A program made the translations under genes and the position numbers. DNA of 64,000 nucleotides from Copromyces sp. CBS 386.78 (Eukaryota; Ascomycota; Sordariomycetes; Sordariales; Sordariaceae): the NCBI GenBank assembly GCA_030685235.1, contig MU839135.1, positions 124,001 to 188,000 of the forward strand, given 5' to 3'. The notes below the pieces were generated by a model. The model searched no databases and was not told the DNA's origin. It worked only from the letters and a program-made list of their open reading frames with translations. Positions 44,011 through 55,393 of this stretch are shown one piece after another; position 1 is the first letter of the stretch, and each line of letters opens with the position of its first letter.

Positions 44011-45349
44011 TCAGTTCTTGGCAGCCTTGACGGCCTCGACTTCCTCCTCGAGCGGCAGAATATCCGGCACGGGGCCCAACGGCGTGATCCCCTTGGGGTT
44101 GATCTGGGGGTGCGAGCAAGTGTAGTGCTTCTTGATGTGCAAGAAGTTGGCCGTCTCACGGAAAGCAGGCACGTTCCAGTAGAGGTTACGCATCCACCTG
44201 TGGATGGCCGGATATCCGGACCGGATGTCGCGTAGGTTGCACTTGAAGTGCTGAACGTAGACGGGGTCAAAGCGGATGATGGTCGGGAATCTGTCGCTTG
44301 TTAGCATCTCTTCAGTTTGCACTCATCCATCTCCCAGGGCAGGCAACTTACAATCTCACATCCACCTCTGTCAACCTCTCCCCAAACCAAAACTCCCCCT
44401 TGCCCTTCGCTTGCACCTCCCTCAGATGCTTCTCGACCTTATCCAGCCCCTCAAACACCTTGACCACATTCTTCTCATAGGCCTCCTGCGTCGTCGCAAA
44501 CCCGCTCTTGTACACCCCATTATTGATATCATGATAAACCCACTCATTGACCTCATCAATCTGGCTCCTCAGATCCTCGGGGTACAGATCCAACTCCTTC
44601 GCCTTGGGGTCCTCGATAATCCCATCAAACTCCCTCCCCAACATCCTCACAATCTCGCTACTCTCATTGTTCACAATCTTCCCTTCCTTCTTATCAAAAA
44701 GCACCGGCACCGTAAACCGGCCCTTATACTCGGGCTCCACACCGAAATACACCTCCCTGATAAACTTGTTGTCCCCAACCGGATCAGGCACCACCTGTTC
44801 CCCCTCGGCATCGCCCCCCTTCCCGCCTTCCTCAGCAGTGGGGAACCGCCATCCCTTTTCGCCCATGTGCCAGTGCACAGAGCTGAAGGAAATGACATGC
44901 TCTAGTCCCTTGAGCTTGCGCACGATCAAAGCGCGTGTCGCCCACGGACAGGCGTAGCTGACGTAGAGGTGGTAGCGGCCCTTTTCGGGGGGGAAGGGGC
45001 AAGAAGGGTCGGAGGAAGAGATGAAGGAGCGGAAGGAGGAGTCTTGGCGCTTGAACTCGCCGGATTTGTCGTTGGGGTTTACCCAGTCGGTTATTTTGCC
45101 GGATTGCTGGCCGCCGGAGGGGGTGTCTTTGGTGGCCATTTTGGTAGTGGTGGTGGTGATGGTTCTATGGGCGATTTTCGGTAAGCTGGATGTGGTTTGG
45201 TGAGATAGAACTGAGAAGGTCCGGGTTGAAGAGGTTCGGACGGTTGTGTTTATAATAGCTGGAAGAGATGAAGTAATGGTGCGGGGTCGAAGCAACAATG
45301 TTGGGCATCTCACTGCAGCAGAGAGGTTGAGACGAAAGCAAAGGCTCAT
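44011..45349 (-). CDS. Omega/Xi-like glutathione S-transferase (glutathionyl-hydroquinone reductase, ECM4/Gto type)
   Basis: Exons 45349-44352 and 44290-44011, intron 61 nt, 425 aa from ATG 45349. Catalytic motif [20 protein letters not shown] has C134, which forms the mixed disulfide with glutathione in this family. Further family blocks are [26 protein letters not shown] and the C-terminal helical domain with [13 protein letters not shown] and [14 protein letters not shown]. The first 70 residues are Ser/Thr/Arg-rich with almost no acids, like a mitochondrial presequence. A second Met (M71, 45139, MATKDTPSG) begins where the bacterial and yeast proteins begin, so a shorter cytosolic form is likely. 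Expected reaction: glutathione-dependent reduction of glutathionyl-hydroquinones. Confidence 0.9.
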
Positions 45350-45845
45350 GGGCAAGTAATGATTGAGTCTTCACAAGTGTAACAATGTTGATTGCCCCAT
45401 CATGTAAAGACAATTGAATATGGTACCTATATATACCGAGCTGCATCCAGAGCCCAAGACGTTATTCGCTGGATTACAATGACGCTGACAAACAAGACTC
45501 GCCATGTTTAGTCGCGGATTACTGAGCTCCATTGGCTTGGTCTTGGCTCTTTGGTCCGATCGTGGCTGGTGCCTCTGTTCGTGGCTGGTGAGCTAACTGT
45601 ACGCGTCGGAGCGCCAGCTGGCCGCGTCATGTGACTTTTTGCGTTTGCAGAGGGGATAGGGCTCCGCATGAATATCGCTCACGCAAGCGTGAACAACGCT
45701 GAACAACGTCAACAACACACACGAGTCGAGCCCTCCACATCGCCTTCGACGCCGCGCGCGTCCAGCTTTCCCTCGTCAATTGAATTCCATCAAACGCGAG
45801 TAATCCGCACTTGTCTTTTATTCTCACCTTGACCCCAACCTCGCC
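45350..45845. other. Divergent promoter of the glutathione transferase and the 45846 gene
   Basis: A 496-bp region. TATA-like atatataccg lies at about 45427. Direct repeat of gctgaacaacg at 45690-45710. No gene. Confidence 0.45.
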
Positions 45846-48800
45846 ATGGCGGACTCCCTACCCTCTACACCACCCCCTCGGGTACCCGACCGCCGTGACG
45901 ACGTCCACCATGTTCGTGACGTTGAATACGAGTCAACACAGCCGTTGTCGTTATCCTCCCCAGGGTCAGTAATGATCATGTTACCGGTGCGATGATCACT
46001 CGACTCCTCCCGGTGTTTGGGCTTTCCGGCTTGGGGTGTTTCTTTCTTGTTGTTTGCACTTTCACCCAGGAGCAGCCGAACCATAAAAACGGGTTTTTTC
46101 AATAACCCCCCCCCCCCCCCCCCCCCCCCTCCCATCCACTCCCCACCCATCCACTCCCCATTCAACACATGCACATCCATCCCGTTTCTTGCAAGCGATA
46201 TGACTCTGAAGTGGCGTGTCCCAGCCGGTCAAGGGTCTTCATAAACCGCCAACTCCTACCCATCAAGTACGCTTAATGGAAGGACTGGGTCTCTTGGTTG
46301 TCTGGGGCAGTTGCGGATGGTGATATCGTTGTTCCAAGCTGTCAAGGGTCTTTATAAACCGCCAACTCCCACCCAGCCGGCACGCCTGCTGGAAGGACTG
46401 GGGCTCTTGATTCGCTTGGGACGCTGCTAAGAGCTACCTCCCTCCCTCTCGGCCAGTGCTGAATGCCCACTACCATACACACCACATACACATGCACATC
46501 CATCCCGTTTCTTGCAAGCGATAGGGCCCTGAAGTGGCGTGTCCCAGCCGGTCAAGGGTCTTTATAAACGGCCAACTCCTACCCAGCCGGTACGCCGGTT
46601 GGAAGGACTGGGTCTCTTGGTTGTCTGGGGCAGTTACGGATGGCGATATTGTTGTTCCAAGTTGTCAAGGGTCTTTATAAACGGCCAACTCCTACCCATC
46701 CGGTACGCCGGTTAGAAGGACTGGGTCTCTTGATTCGCTTGGGGCGTTGCTAAGAGCTGACAGCGGCATGATCGCCGACTCAAAATCACATCTCCCTTCC
46801 TCTCGGCCAGTGCTGAATCCCCACTACCACACATGCACATCCGCTCCGTCTTGCAAGCGATAGAAGTCTGAAGTGGCGTATCTTAGCCGGTCAAGGGTCT
46901 ATGTAAATGGCCAACTCCTACCCATCGGGTACGCCTGATGGAAGGACTGGGATTCTTGGTTGTCTGGGAGCGTTACTGATGGCGATATCGTTGGCATGTA
47001 CTCCAAGTATGTGTCCCAAGTTGTCAAGGGTCTATGTAAACGGCCAACTCCTACCCAACAGGTACGCCTGTTGGAAGGACTGGGATTCTTGATTCGCTTG
47101 GGACGCTGCTGAGAGTCACATTGTCACGCGGGACCGGGAAGACTACCACCCCCAATCTCTTGACACTATACTAATTCCTCTGGTTAATCCACGCTCACGG
47201 ATCTGTTCAAGGGAGCAACGAGAATTCGGCGATGATATCCTCGACACCAAGGACAGCGAGGCCAATATATCCACGGCATCCTTCACCACCGACGATGAAC
47301 AACATTGCAAAATCAACCTAGATGCTCGAACTGGGTTTGTGGCATGGAAGGACGATGACCAAGAGGAGCATCATACCTCCGAACTGCGTATCGATCTACA
47401 CATGGATACCGCTGAACGACAAGCCCTGTTCGCATTACGTGGATACATCCATCTCAAGAACAGCAATAAACAAACGAACATCGCTCTATTCATATATCCA
47501 GAGATGATCCAATCCATCGGACATTCCCGCACTCGCCCGCCCATCCATACGATGCAGGAAGGTCTGGGCCATCACTCTATCGCTCTTCATTTCACCATGT
47601 CACGGCCACCCAGTCTTGTAGCCCCAGAAGGCTCGCCCCTGGAAGCGAAGAACCGGTATCAAGGTATTCTTAACGACATGAAGTCCTTGGGTACGGTGCG
47701 CCAGTTTACTGTTTATCTAAACATTCTCAACCTCGAACTTGAGGCTCGAGAACCGCTAGCTTTGCTGCCATCTGTCTTCTCATCCGCCCGTCCATTCGGC
47801 CTCATCCGAACCGATGAGAAGCGGGCCTCGCTTGATACACTGTTCCACAGTGCCCCTGGCCAATTGATTGACTTGGGCCAGGCTGCCGTCCCTGCTGGCG
47901 CCAGCCTCGGCCAGACTTTGGATGAAATGGCAGAGCAAACAGCAGCCGAACCGACAGGCGTCATTCCTCCCCCATATCCTAAAAATGGCTCCTCTGAGAA
48001 TGCGCCGGGATACCCAGCCCCTATTGGTACACTCATTCCATCACCATCACGCTGTCTCTCAAGCTATAACTAACACCGCGCTCTTTTAGGCCGAAAGCGA
48101 CGTATAAGTGCATCTGTGTCTCCTGTGGCGACCACCATCATCAGAACCACAGAGAGTAGGGGGCCAGATGAATCGGTGCAGCCGCCCTCTGTCACGGGTA
48201 GCCACCTCCAAAGCCCAAATCAGTTCTCCACCCCGACTGGTATGAACCCCTTGTGATCTCCAATAGTCATCTGCTCCAGACTAACGCCGTGCCCAATCCA
48301 GACCGAAAGCGTCGATGCACAAGCGAACTTCTATCTCGCTCTCCAAGTGACAAGCACATCCTCCTCGCCATTCGACGAGTGCTCGACCGCACTGCCAACC
48401 TTGACAGCAGAGTCAAGCAGGTTGAGAAGTTGATAACCGAGTGTCTCAATACCGATAGCACATGCAGATACGACACCGAGGAGGTGGAGCACATCATCGG
48501 GCACATGAACGATAGAATCGACGATCAGATGTATGATGTGCGCCGCGAGCTCGAGGGTGCGCTCCTGACCCAGACGGAGGAGTGGGTGGCCGAGACGGTT
48601 GAATCGGTTCATGAAGAACTCCGAAAGGAGATTGAGGACGAGTGGGTTAGGGATATCCTGCAGGATATGACAGTGAAGGTGGAAAAGATGGTCAAGAGCG
48701 AAGTGTTGAAGGACGTGGCTCAGGCAGTGAAGGTGATGAAGAAGGCCCGGGCGTACAAGGAGGATGTAAAGCCGACGACAACAACAACAACAACAACAAC

Positions 48801-49128
48801 AACAAGGAAAAGGAGGATGTCCAACACAACAGCGAGCAGTACCCAAAGCACGGCGACATCAACAACCAAGCAGCCGCCATTCTCTGCGCCGTCCTCTCGG
48901 TCGTCACCGCCGTCTTTACTGTCTGGTGCCAAGGAGTTGCACGCTGCTATGCAGGATATCCAGAAGCGGTACTCTGCAAAGATCTCGACAGAAGAAATGA
49001 TGAGGGTTTTGGATTTCTTGTCCGAGGCAAATTCCTTTACGGCTGTCAAATATCTCGCTTGCAGTAGCGAGTTAAGGTGGCTGTACGTGCAGAGGTGGGC
49101 GAAGGTGAAGGTGAAGGAGGATGAGTAG
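45846..49128 (+). CDS. Uncharacterised nuclear-type protein with unusually long, repeat-filled first intron
   Basis: Four exons: 45846-45964, 47212-48026, 48090-48239 and 48302-49128; introns 1247, 63 and 62 nt. All junctions keep frame (GG|G, G|GC, G|AC); 636 aa. Exon 1 encodes a Pro/Arg/Asp-rich start. Exon 2 encodes a compact part with alternating hydrophobics (ALFALRGYIHLKNSNKQTNI, then FTVYLNILNLELE). Two short basic motifs, GRKRRIS and DRKRRCTS, open exons 3 and 4 and look like nuclear localisation signals. Exon 4 encodes a long Glu/Lys/Val coiled coil, a Thr10 run from an ACA microsatellite, a Ser/Pro linker, and a helical end (EEMMRVLDFLSEANSFTAVK). I do not recognise a known domain. 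The N-terminal exon is supported by phase and ATG context (cgccatggc), not by homology. Confidence 0.72.
46106..46129 (+). repeat. Homopolymer C24
   Basis: Twenty-four consecutive C residues inside intron 1 of the 45846 gene, about 35 bp before the structured repeat array. Directly visible. Confidence 0.95.
46164..47115 (+). repeat. Intronic higher-order repeat with six covarying hairpins
   Basis: Three diverged higher-order copies start near 46164, 46488 and 46829, each with two related subunits. Each subunit has a conserved core (GTCAAGGGTCT..TAAA..GCCAACTCC) followed by a hairpin and GGACTGGG..TCTTG. The hairpins are at 46254-46284, 46367-46397, 46577-46607, 46690-46720, 46916-46946 and 47049-47079. 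Each has outer arms TCCT/AGGA (one T to C change in copy 2), a small internal loop, an 8-bp inner stem and a TACG loop (CACG in copy 2). The last copy is a perfect stem, CCAACAGG/CCTGTTGG. The array lies wholly inside intron 1, so it should be transcribed. Confidence 0.85.
48773..48806 (+). repeat. (ACA)n coding microsatellite
   Basis: About ten ACA units inside exon 4 of the 45846 gene, encoding a run of threonines between the coiled coil and the Ser-rich linker. Confidence 0.9.
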
Positions 49129-49962
49129 ACTACTTGGCAGGGTCCGCTCTCAGCATCACGTCGAACGAATACATCTCATCACGCTGCATGTTGGATATAC
49201 TTTCACACACACATCAACTTTCTTCGATGTACCTTTTGTCTATATCATGATGCATTTGTTGATCAAAACATCACAATGGGGCCTAGGTCCAAGTGTTTCC
49301 AACTTGCCACAAAACACATATTTGCTGTCATGATGCTTCCAAAATAAAATGATCGATGTCAGACTCCCCAAATGCCTTGATTCTAGGTATTCATGTGTCA
49401 AGTGTAGGTACCAAGTGTATTCATTCCATTCACTCGAAAAACATCACATGACCCATTCCCACCTCTTTAGGTCCTTGGACTGACCATTCATGCATGAACC
49501 ATCTATCCCTCACACGGATAACGAGCGGCATTCAGAAGCATAGATAGAAACAAGATGATGACCAGTGAGTGAGTGAGTGAGTGACATGCCCAAAAAAACC
49601 AAAAAAATTTTCACACATAAACCAAAGGGAGGAAAAGCATAAAAGAAGGGGTGAAAAAAAGAGAAACAGAGACATCATGATAAAACGTAAAAGAGAAAAG
49701 AAAGAGAAAACATACAGCACCTACCTACCTACCTATGATTCGCCCGTCGTCACTGTGACCGACCCCAACTACTTACTTACCATACATAGTCCAACGATGG
49801 ATGGGTATTGATAGCTTTTACATATGAATATATACCTATCTATGGGAGAGCAGACGGGTAACGGGATGGATTCCGATATTTTTTTTTTTCTCAGTTTTTT
49901 TTTCTCAACAAACTGTGGTCGTATGTGCTTGTTTCCCCTTTCTGGAATGTCTTTTATAAAGG

Positions 49963-49983
49963 AGAGAGAGAGAGAGAGAGAGA
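49963..49983 (+). repeat. (GA)n microsatellite
   Basis: About ten GA units, directly visible. Confidence 0.85.
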
Positions 49984-50307
49984 AAGAGCGCAGCTTCAAC
50001 AGTATGGCGTTGCGTTGTTCGTGGCATACTTTGTGGTTTATTATAGTTGTGATATAATGTGATGTGATGTCCTAGTTGTGGTGTAGTCTGTCTAGTGTGC
50101 AATCTACATACGTACATACCTATCAGGAATTTGTAACTTTGTTACGACGCCGTTAGATATAGGTGGACGAGGGAGGTACTTGACGGTTGGTGGAATTTTG
50201 TATCAAATGGATTGCTGAATAAATATGAATAGATATGCTTTCGGGAGTTGTGGTGTTGGTTTCAAAGCCTTCCTTCCGGTCAGGTGACTGGTGACTTTAG
50301 GGCTTCG

Positions 50308-50308
<1 letters not shown>

Positions 50309-50401
<93 letters not shown>
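50309..50401 (+). repeat. (GTT)31 microsatellite
   Basis: About 93 bp of uninterrupted GTT units, about 410 bp beyond the 3' end of the E1 gene on the opposite strand. Directly visible; a likely polymorphic marker. Confidence 0.95.
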
Positions 50402-50811
50402 GCTGTGGTTGTTAAGCGTATCATAACTGTCTAGGTCTAGGCTATGTTTGGCTTTGATGGCTTAGGGTGTGGAGAGGATGTAGATGTTACAGAAAATTGA
50501 CAACCCCTTAGTTAAATAGTATCTCAATCTCTGGACGAATCTATAATGACTTGGGTTCTCATTTTTCATCCCATGTAACTGAACTCTTCTCTTTAACATA
50601 TTACCTGTGTTCACGCTTTTCAGCACCGCCACCTAATCCTCACAAGCAAAACACCAAACCCTTTCTGCTTTCGCTTCATATAAACACAATAACAACGGAT
50701 CATACACACATAAATGTAAAAGTAACCTTCTATTGACTCAACTTTATTCATTCACCAAAAAAGGGTTCAACTGATATCTACAACTTCTTCTCACCTTCCC
50801 AAAGAGAAAAT

Positions 50812-53800
50812 CTACCTAATCCTCGCCTTAATATAAGGAACCTCCACATCCTCACCCTCCGCATCCTCCGTCACCACTTCAAAGATCAACTCCTTCTGAT
50901 GCGCGGGGATCGGCTTCTTGCTAATCGTCTCCACCAGCTCGCTGAGCTTAAGTGCATAGCGATCCTTAAGCTTAGCGGGCGGGAAGAACGAAGCGTAGAG
51001 CAAGCTGACGCCGGAACTCAACATGGAGATGGACAGACCGCGCTTCTCGAAATCGTCAATCAGCTCCTGCAGGGTAATGTCGCCGACCTCGAAGCGGTCC
51101 CAGATCTTGTCGAGCGTGACCTTGCCGTTGGGGCCGGTGTACTCGACCTTGGGGCTAGCGATGGGCTCGGAGAAGCCGAAGAAGGGAAGGGCTAGGTTGA
51201 TGAAGCCGTTCTTATACTGCTCGATGTCGGTCTTTCCGTCGATGATCTTGTACAGCTCGATGATGACGAGGCCGGTGACCAGGGCCGTGGTGGTGGCGAT
51301 GGCGGGAATGATCTTGCCGGCGATGAACTTGGTCTTGTGACGGTCTGCGGGCTCGATCTTGTAGTTCTCGGCGCGCAGGTTGCTGGCGGCCGTGATGAAG
51401 TCGATGTGGTAGTTGGTGTCATCGTCCTTCTCGAACTCCACAACATTGAGCTTGAAGCCAGCGAGGGACTTAGGCTCGGGGAGCTGGGACTTCAGGTTGC
51501 CGAGCTCGGACTCGTCATCGAAGGCAGTGTTATCCGCGTTCGGGTCCTGTTTAAGTTAGCATCACCCCCTATAAATACATGGACCGCAAAAACTTACAGG
51601 CTCCTTCTCATCCGCCTGAATCTTGACGTTTGAGTCAGGGGAGAAGTCAGGCACAATCATGCCCTCCAAAGCCTGGAGGTAATCGGCCTTGCTCTTGCCC
51701 TTGGCATTGATACTATAGTTGAAGGCATGGAGGTTGGTAGCGGCCTCGAGGAAGCTAAAGTGGGTCGGGTTCTCGGGGTCGAACTTGAGCGGGTCGGGGG
51801 CGCGCTTGGGTCCGGACCAGAAGGGTGTGCCGGTCGAGGACACCGAGTCCTTGGGGAAGTTGTACAGCAACTGCTGAATGGCGTTGTTATACTGCTTCTC
51901 GAAGAGCATGCGGCCCCATTGGACGCAATCCTCAAAGGTGAGCGGGCGCTCGTGCTTAAGGAAGTCTGCCAACATCTCCAGGGTCGCCTTCTCGTTGCCG
52001 CTCTGCTTCAGGGTGGTGTCCAGATAGTTAGGCTGGGTGAGGTAAAGGTTGACAGTCTCTGCAGGCTTGACGAACGAGCTCTCGAACAGCTCACGAGCCC
52101 AAGCAATGGTGTGCTCGATCTTGTTGGGGAAACTCCTGAGGGTGCACATGGGGAATGACTGCTCAGGAGGATCCTGGGAGGAGGAGTAGGACTCGGTGAG
52201 CCTAGGAAGCACCACTTGCGTGTTGCCCTTGGTACCAAGAGTACCGCTCTCAAGGAGAGGCTTGTGGAAGAAGACGCATCGCCTGTCAACATACGTTCTC
52301 GCCTCAACGTTGTCTAGCGCATTAGTGACGCCATCCAGACCCTGCCAGAACTCCTCATTAAAAATCTCCTCAGTCTCGGGGCTGACGCGATCCTTCAGAG
52401 AAACAATGTGGCCTTCAAGGTCAGGGTTCATGGCCATCACAGCCTTGGCCGCGCAGTCACTCTTCATCTGACCAACGTCCTTGGGGCGGAACAAGAACTG
52501 TCTATTCAAGTTGGACTTCTCAATGGAGTCCATATCGGTGACGGTAATCTTGCCCTCGGGACCAGTTCCGAGACCGATCATAGCCCAGTTCTTGAGCATC
52601 TCACAGCCAATGGCGCCAGCGCCAACAAGGAACTGCTTGACGTTCGAGATCTTCTCCTGGAACTCCTTGCCGAAGACAGCGATCTGGCCATCGTACCTGC
52701 TACCACTAGGCGCGCAGAGCTCCTCGGTACGCTTGAAGTTGGTGGGAAGAGCCTCGAGCGCATCGAAGTACATGAACTGCATGATAGGGTGGAACTTGCC
52801 TGAAACAGCCTTGAGGACTTCCTGGGCGGTCAGACCACCGAAGAAAGCAGCCATGGGGTTGAGGTCACCGGTAGCCTGGTAGCTGAGCTCCTTGAGAAGC
52901 TTGTCGTCGAACTCAACCTCGACACCCTGCTGCTTAGCAAACTCCTTGGCCGAGGCAATAACCACAAGCGCATCCTCGTCATTCATCGGCCTTGGTAGAC
53001 GACCCTGAGACTTGGCGAAAGCGTGGAGAGCCTGGAATCCGATATGGAGCTGCTGAGGGCGATCGAACTTGGCGAAATCGGAAATGACGAACTCGGGGTC
53101 CTTGAGCGCGTGGGTGATGCTCTTGAACTCGATGGTCTTGGGCATCTTGACCTGCTGGTAGAGACCGCCCTTCTTGTACTGGCCGAGCCCGGAAACGTCG
53201 CCGATGGAGAAGGTGTAGGGGCCCTTGACGATGACCTTGCGGGGCTCGCAGCCGTTGAGTCCCTCCATGCCCTCGACCTCCGAGAACGTCACGTAGTCGC
53301 CATCCTCAAGTCCGTGCCTGGTCTCGTCAAGCGCGGAAACGAGACCCTCCTCGTCGATGCCAGCCACGATACCGTTGACGGGGTTCTCGCCGTTCGTGTC
53401 CATCACAGTAAACTTGTCACCGAAGTCGCAGAAGATGCCGCCGAAGAGACCGTGTGTGTTGACAGCGATGAAGTAGATGCCCTTGGAGTGGCAGTATTCG
53501 CCGACAGTGGTCTGGAGATCGGTGTTCTGGTTGGTAAGGACGACGACTTGGTACTTGTCGAACTGCGACAGGTTATCGGCGAGACTGTACGGAGGCCACG
53601 GTTAGCTATCGCCACCCTCGAATACCACTCTTTCTTCAACTTGGCAACATACCTTGGCGACTGGTGAATGTGAACGGGGGTGTAAGCGTTGAGCTCAGCA
53701 ACGCGGGGGGCGGTGACCTGGTCGCGAGGCTTGCCGACATCCTCGGGACGGAGGAAGAACTGGGCAGAGAGGTCGGCCCAGGCGGCGGGCTCGGGGTCGA

Positions 53801-54267
53801 AGAGGGTGAGGCTCTTGACGCCAGCAAGGGCGACGTTCTTGGCGATCTCGACGCCGAGGCCCTTGAGGCCGACGATGAGGACGTTGGAAGCGCTCATGCG
53901 CTTCATGGCCTCGTGGCCCAAGACATAGAGCTGGCGACTGTAGAGGGCTTCATCGATCTCGGCCGTGGTGCCGGCTACTGATTCGTCGACTTGCATCCTG
54001 GTGACAAGGTCGACCTCGTTTTTCTGAATGTCCTGGAAGACGGCATCACAAAAGTGTCAGCGGAGGCAAGGCGCTTCTTGAGTAGAGGTTGGGGCATGAA
54101 AGGCGTGTCGTCGCGGTTCGCGTCTTTCAAGGTTCGAGACTTGAAGCATAGAACCCGAAGCTTCTCAAGGTTGCTCAGCCCAGCCGTTCAACAGCTGCAT
54201 GCGAGACTACAGCTGCCATCCCAAGTAGGATTCATGTAGATACGAAGGGGTTCAAACTCACGGTCAT
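50812..54267 (-). CDS. uba1: Ubiquitin-activating enzyme E1 (UBA1)
   Basis: Four exons: 54267-54262, 54032-53653, 53584-51598 and 51546-50812; introns 229, 68 and 51 nt; 1035 aa, normal for E1. The first coding exon is only ATGACC (Met-Thr), then GAC ATT CAG begins exon 2; this start is preferred over ATG 53996, 13 codons further in. The inactive adenylation half has [20 protein letters not shown]. The active adenylation site is [20 protein letters not shown] (about 449-468), with NLNRQFLFR. The catalytic cysteine is C609 in [13 protein letters not shown]. The ubiquitin-fold domain is at the C-terminus. E1 adenylates ubiquitin, forms a thioester at the cysteine and hands ubiquitin to E2 enzymes. 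Essential in yeast. Confidence 0.95.
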
Positions 54268-55393
54268 GGTTCTCTTTAGGGAGATGGGCAGGTCCCCGTC
54301 GGATACTTTGCGCTTCCCCAGCTTGACGACTGTTGATTACGGGGGCTGGCCAACAAATTGATGCGGATGCGGGATTGCGGGATCGCGGGTCGCGGATGAA
54401 GAGGGGGGGTATAGATGGTTGAACAGTTCGTGACGCAAACGAAACGGGGCAAAAACAAGAACGACGACGTTAAAGTTGTTTATTCGCGGTTCCGCGGTGG
54501 TTGCGTATTTTGATGCTTCAATATGGCGATGTCGGTATAAAGAAAACAGGCCGATGTTGTAGTTGGAGGATCAAGCGCAAGTGCTACTATGTCGTAGGTC
54601 AAGGTTGGAAAGTGGAAGTGGAAGCTGGCTGTAATCTGGTCGGCGAAGGTCGAGGGAGGTTCGGTCAGCCCCGCCACCAGCTGTCAAGCATCAAGGAGAT
54701 GGAACTGCGGGGAATGGTGTGATGCACTGTCGCTGGCCAAGCACCGGCGTGCAGAACACTGTACTGCTGTTAGTGCATGTGCTGTAGGCTTCACCGTTTA
54801 AGACCTTGCATCTATCACTTGTACATCAAGTGGTCTGGTCGGATCAAATTAACCTTTTCGAGGCTTGACTCACTGTGTCTCTGTGGTTGAAACCGAAATC
54901 ATGATCAAGAGTCACCTATGAAGGAACCACGAGGACAGCCATAGAAGTATCTAATTAACAGCCCGCAGCACACCATCAAGGTACTTGGCGGCAAATCGTA
55001 CAGTAAGCAAGGGCCAGCCAGTCAGCCAACAAGGCTCTTCTCCCGGCAGGCAATTGGAGCTCTCTTATCGCGATGAACCAATCACATCCAACAGAATGTG
55101 TGCAAGTACTCCTCCATATGAGATTGGCTGCGCCGGTACTTTCCATCCCCTCCCCCCTTATCGCCTGACATCCGTCATCAATATCCTCGTCGTTACCCAT
55201 CAGGGTTCCTTCCCCACGTAAACACCAAAACAATCCGTGTTTCCGCTATCTCCATCGCCGACACACGGTTTTCTGTTTCTGAGAGTTTTTCCAAGTCTCT
55301 GTTTGTTTTTTCCAGCAGGCCCTGGTTCGGCTCATTGGCGACCTTGTAACTGAGGACCTCATCTCCTTTTCACGAGATCTGTGAACCACCCGG
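54268..55393. other. Intergenic spacer between uba1 start and FKBP end
   Basis: About 1.1 kb; both neighbours are on the minus strand, so this holds the uba1 promoter and FKBP 3' UTR. No frame with a domain. Confidence 0.5.

Larger units (their letters stand above)
49129..50811. other. Convergent intergenic region with microsatellites
   Basis: About 1.7 kb between the 45846 gene and the E1 gene, very low in coding signal. It holds GAGT, ACCT and GA repeats and the (GTT)31 array. No gene supported. Confidence 0.5.

Noticed and set aside
50899..53667. Plus-strand frames opposite uba1
   Set aside because: Shadows of the strongly codon-biased E1 gene.
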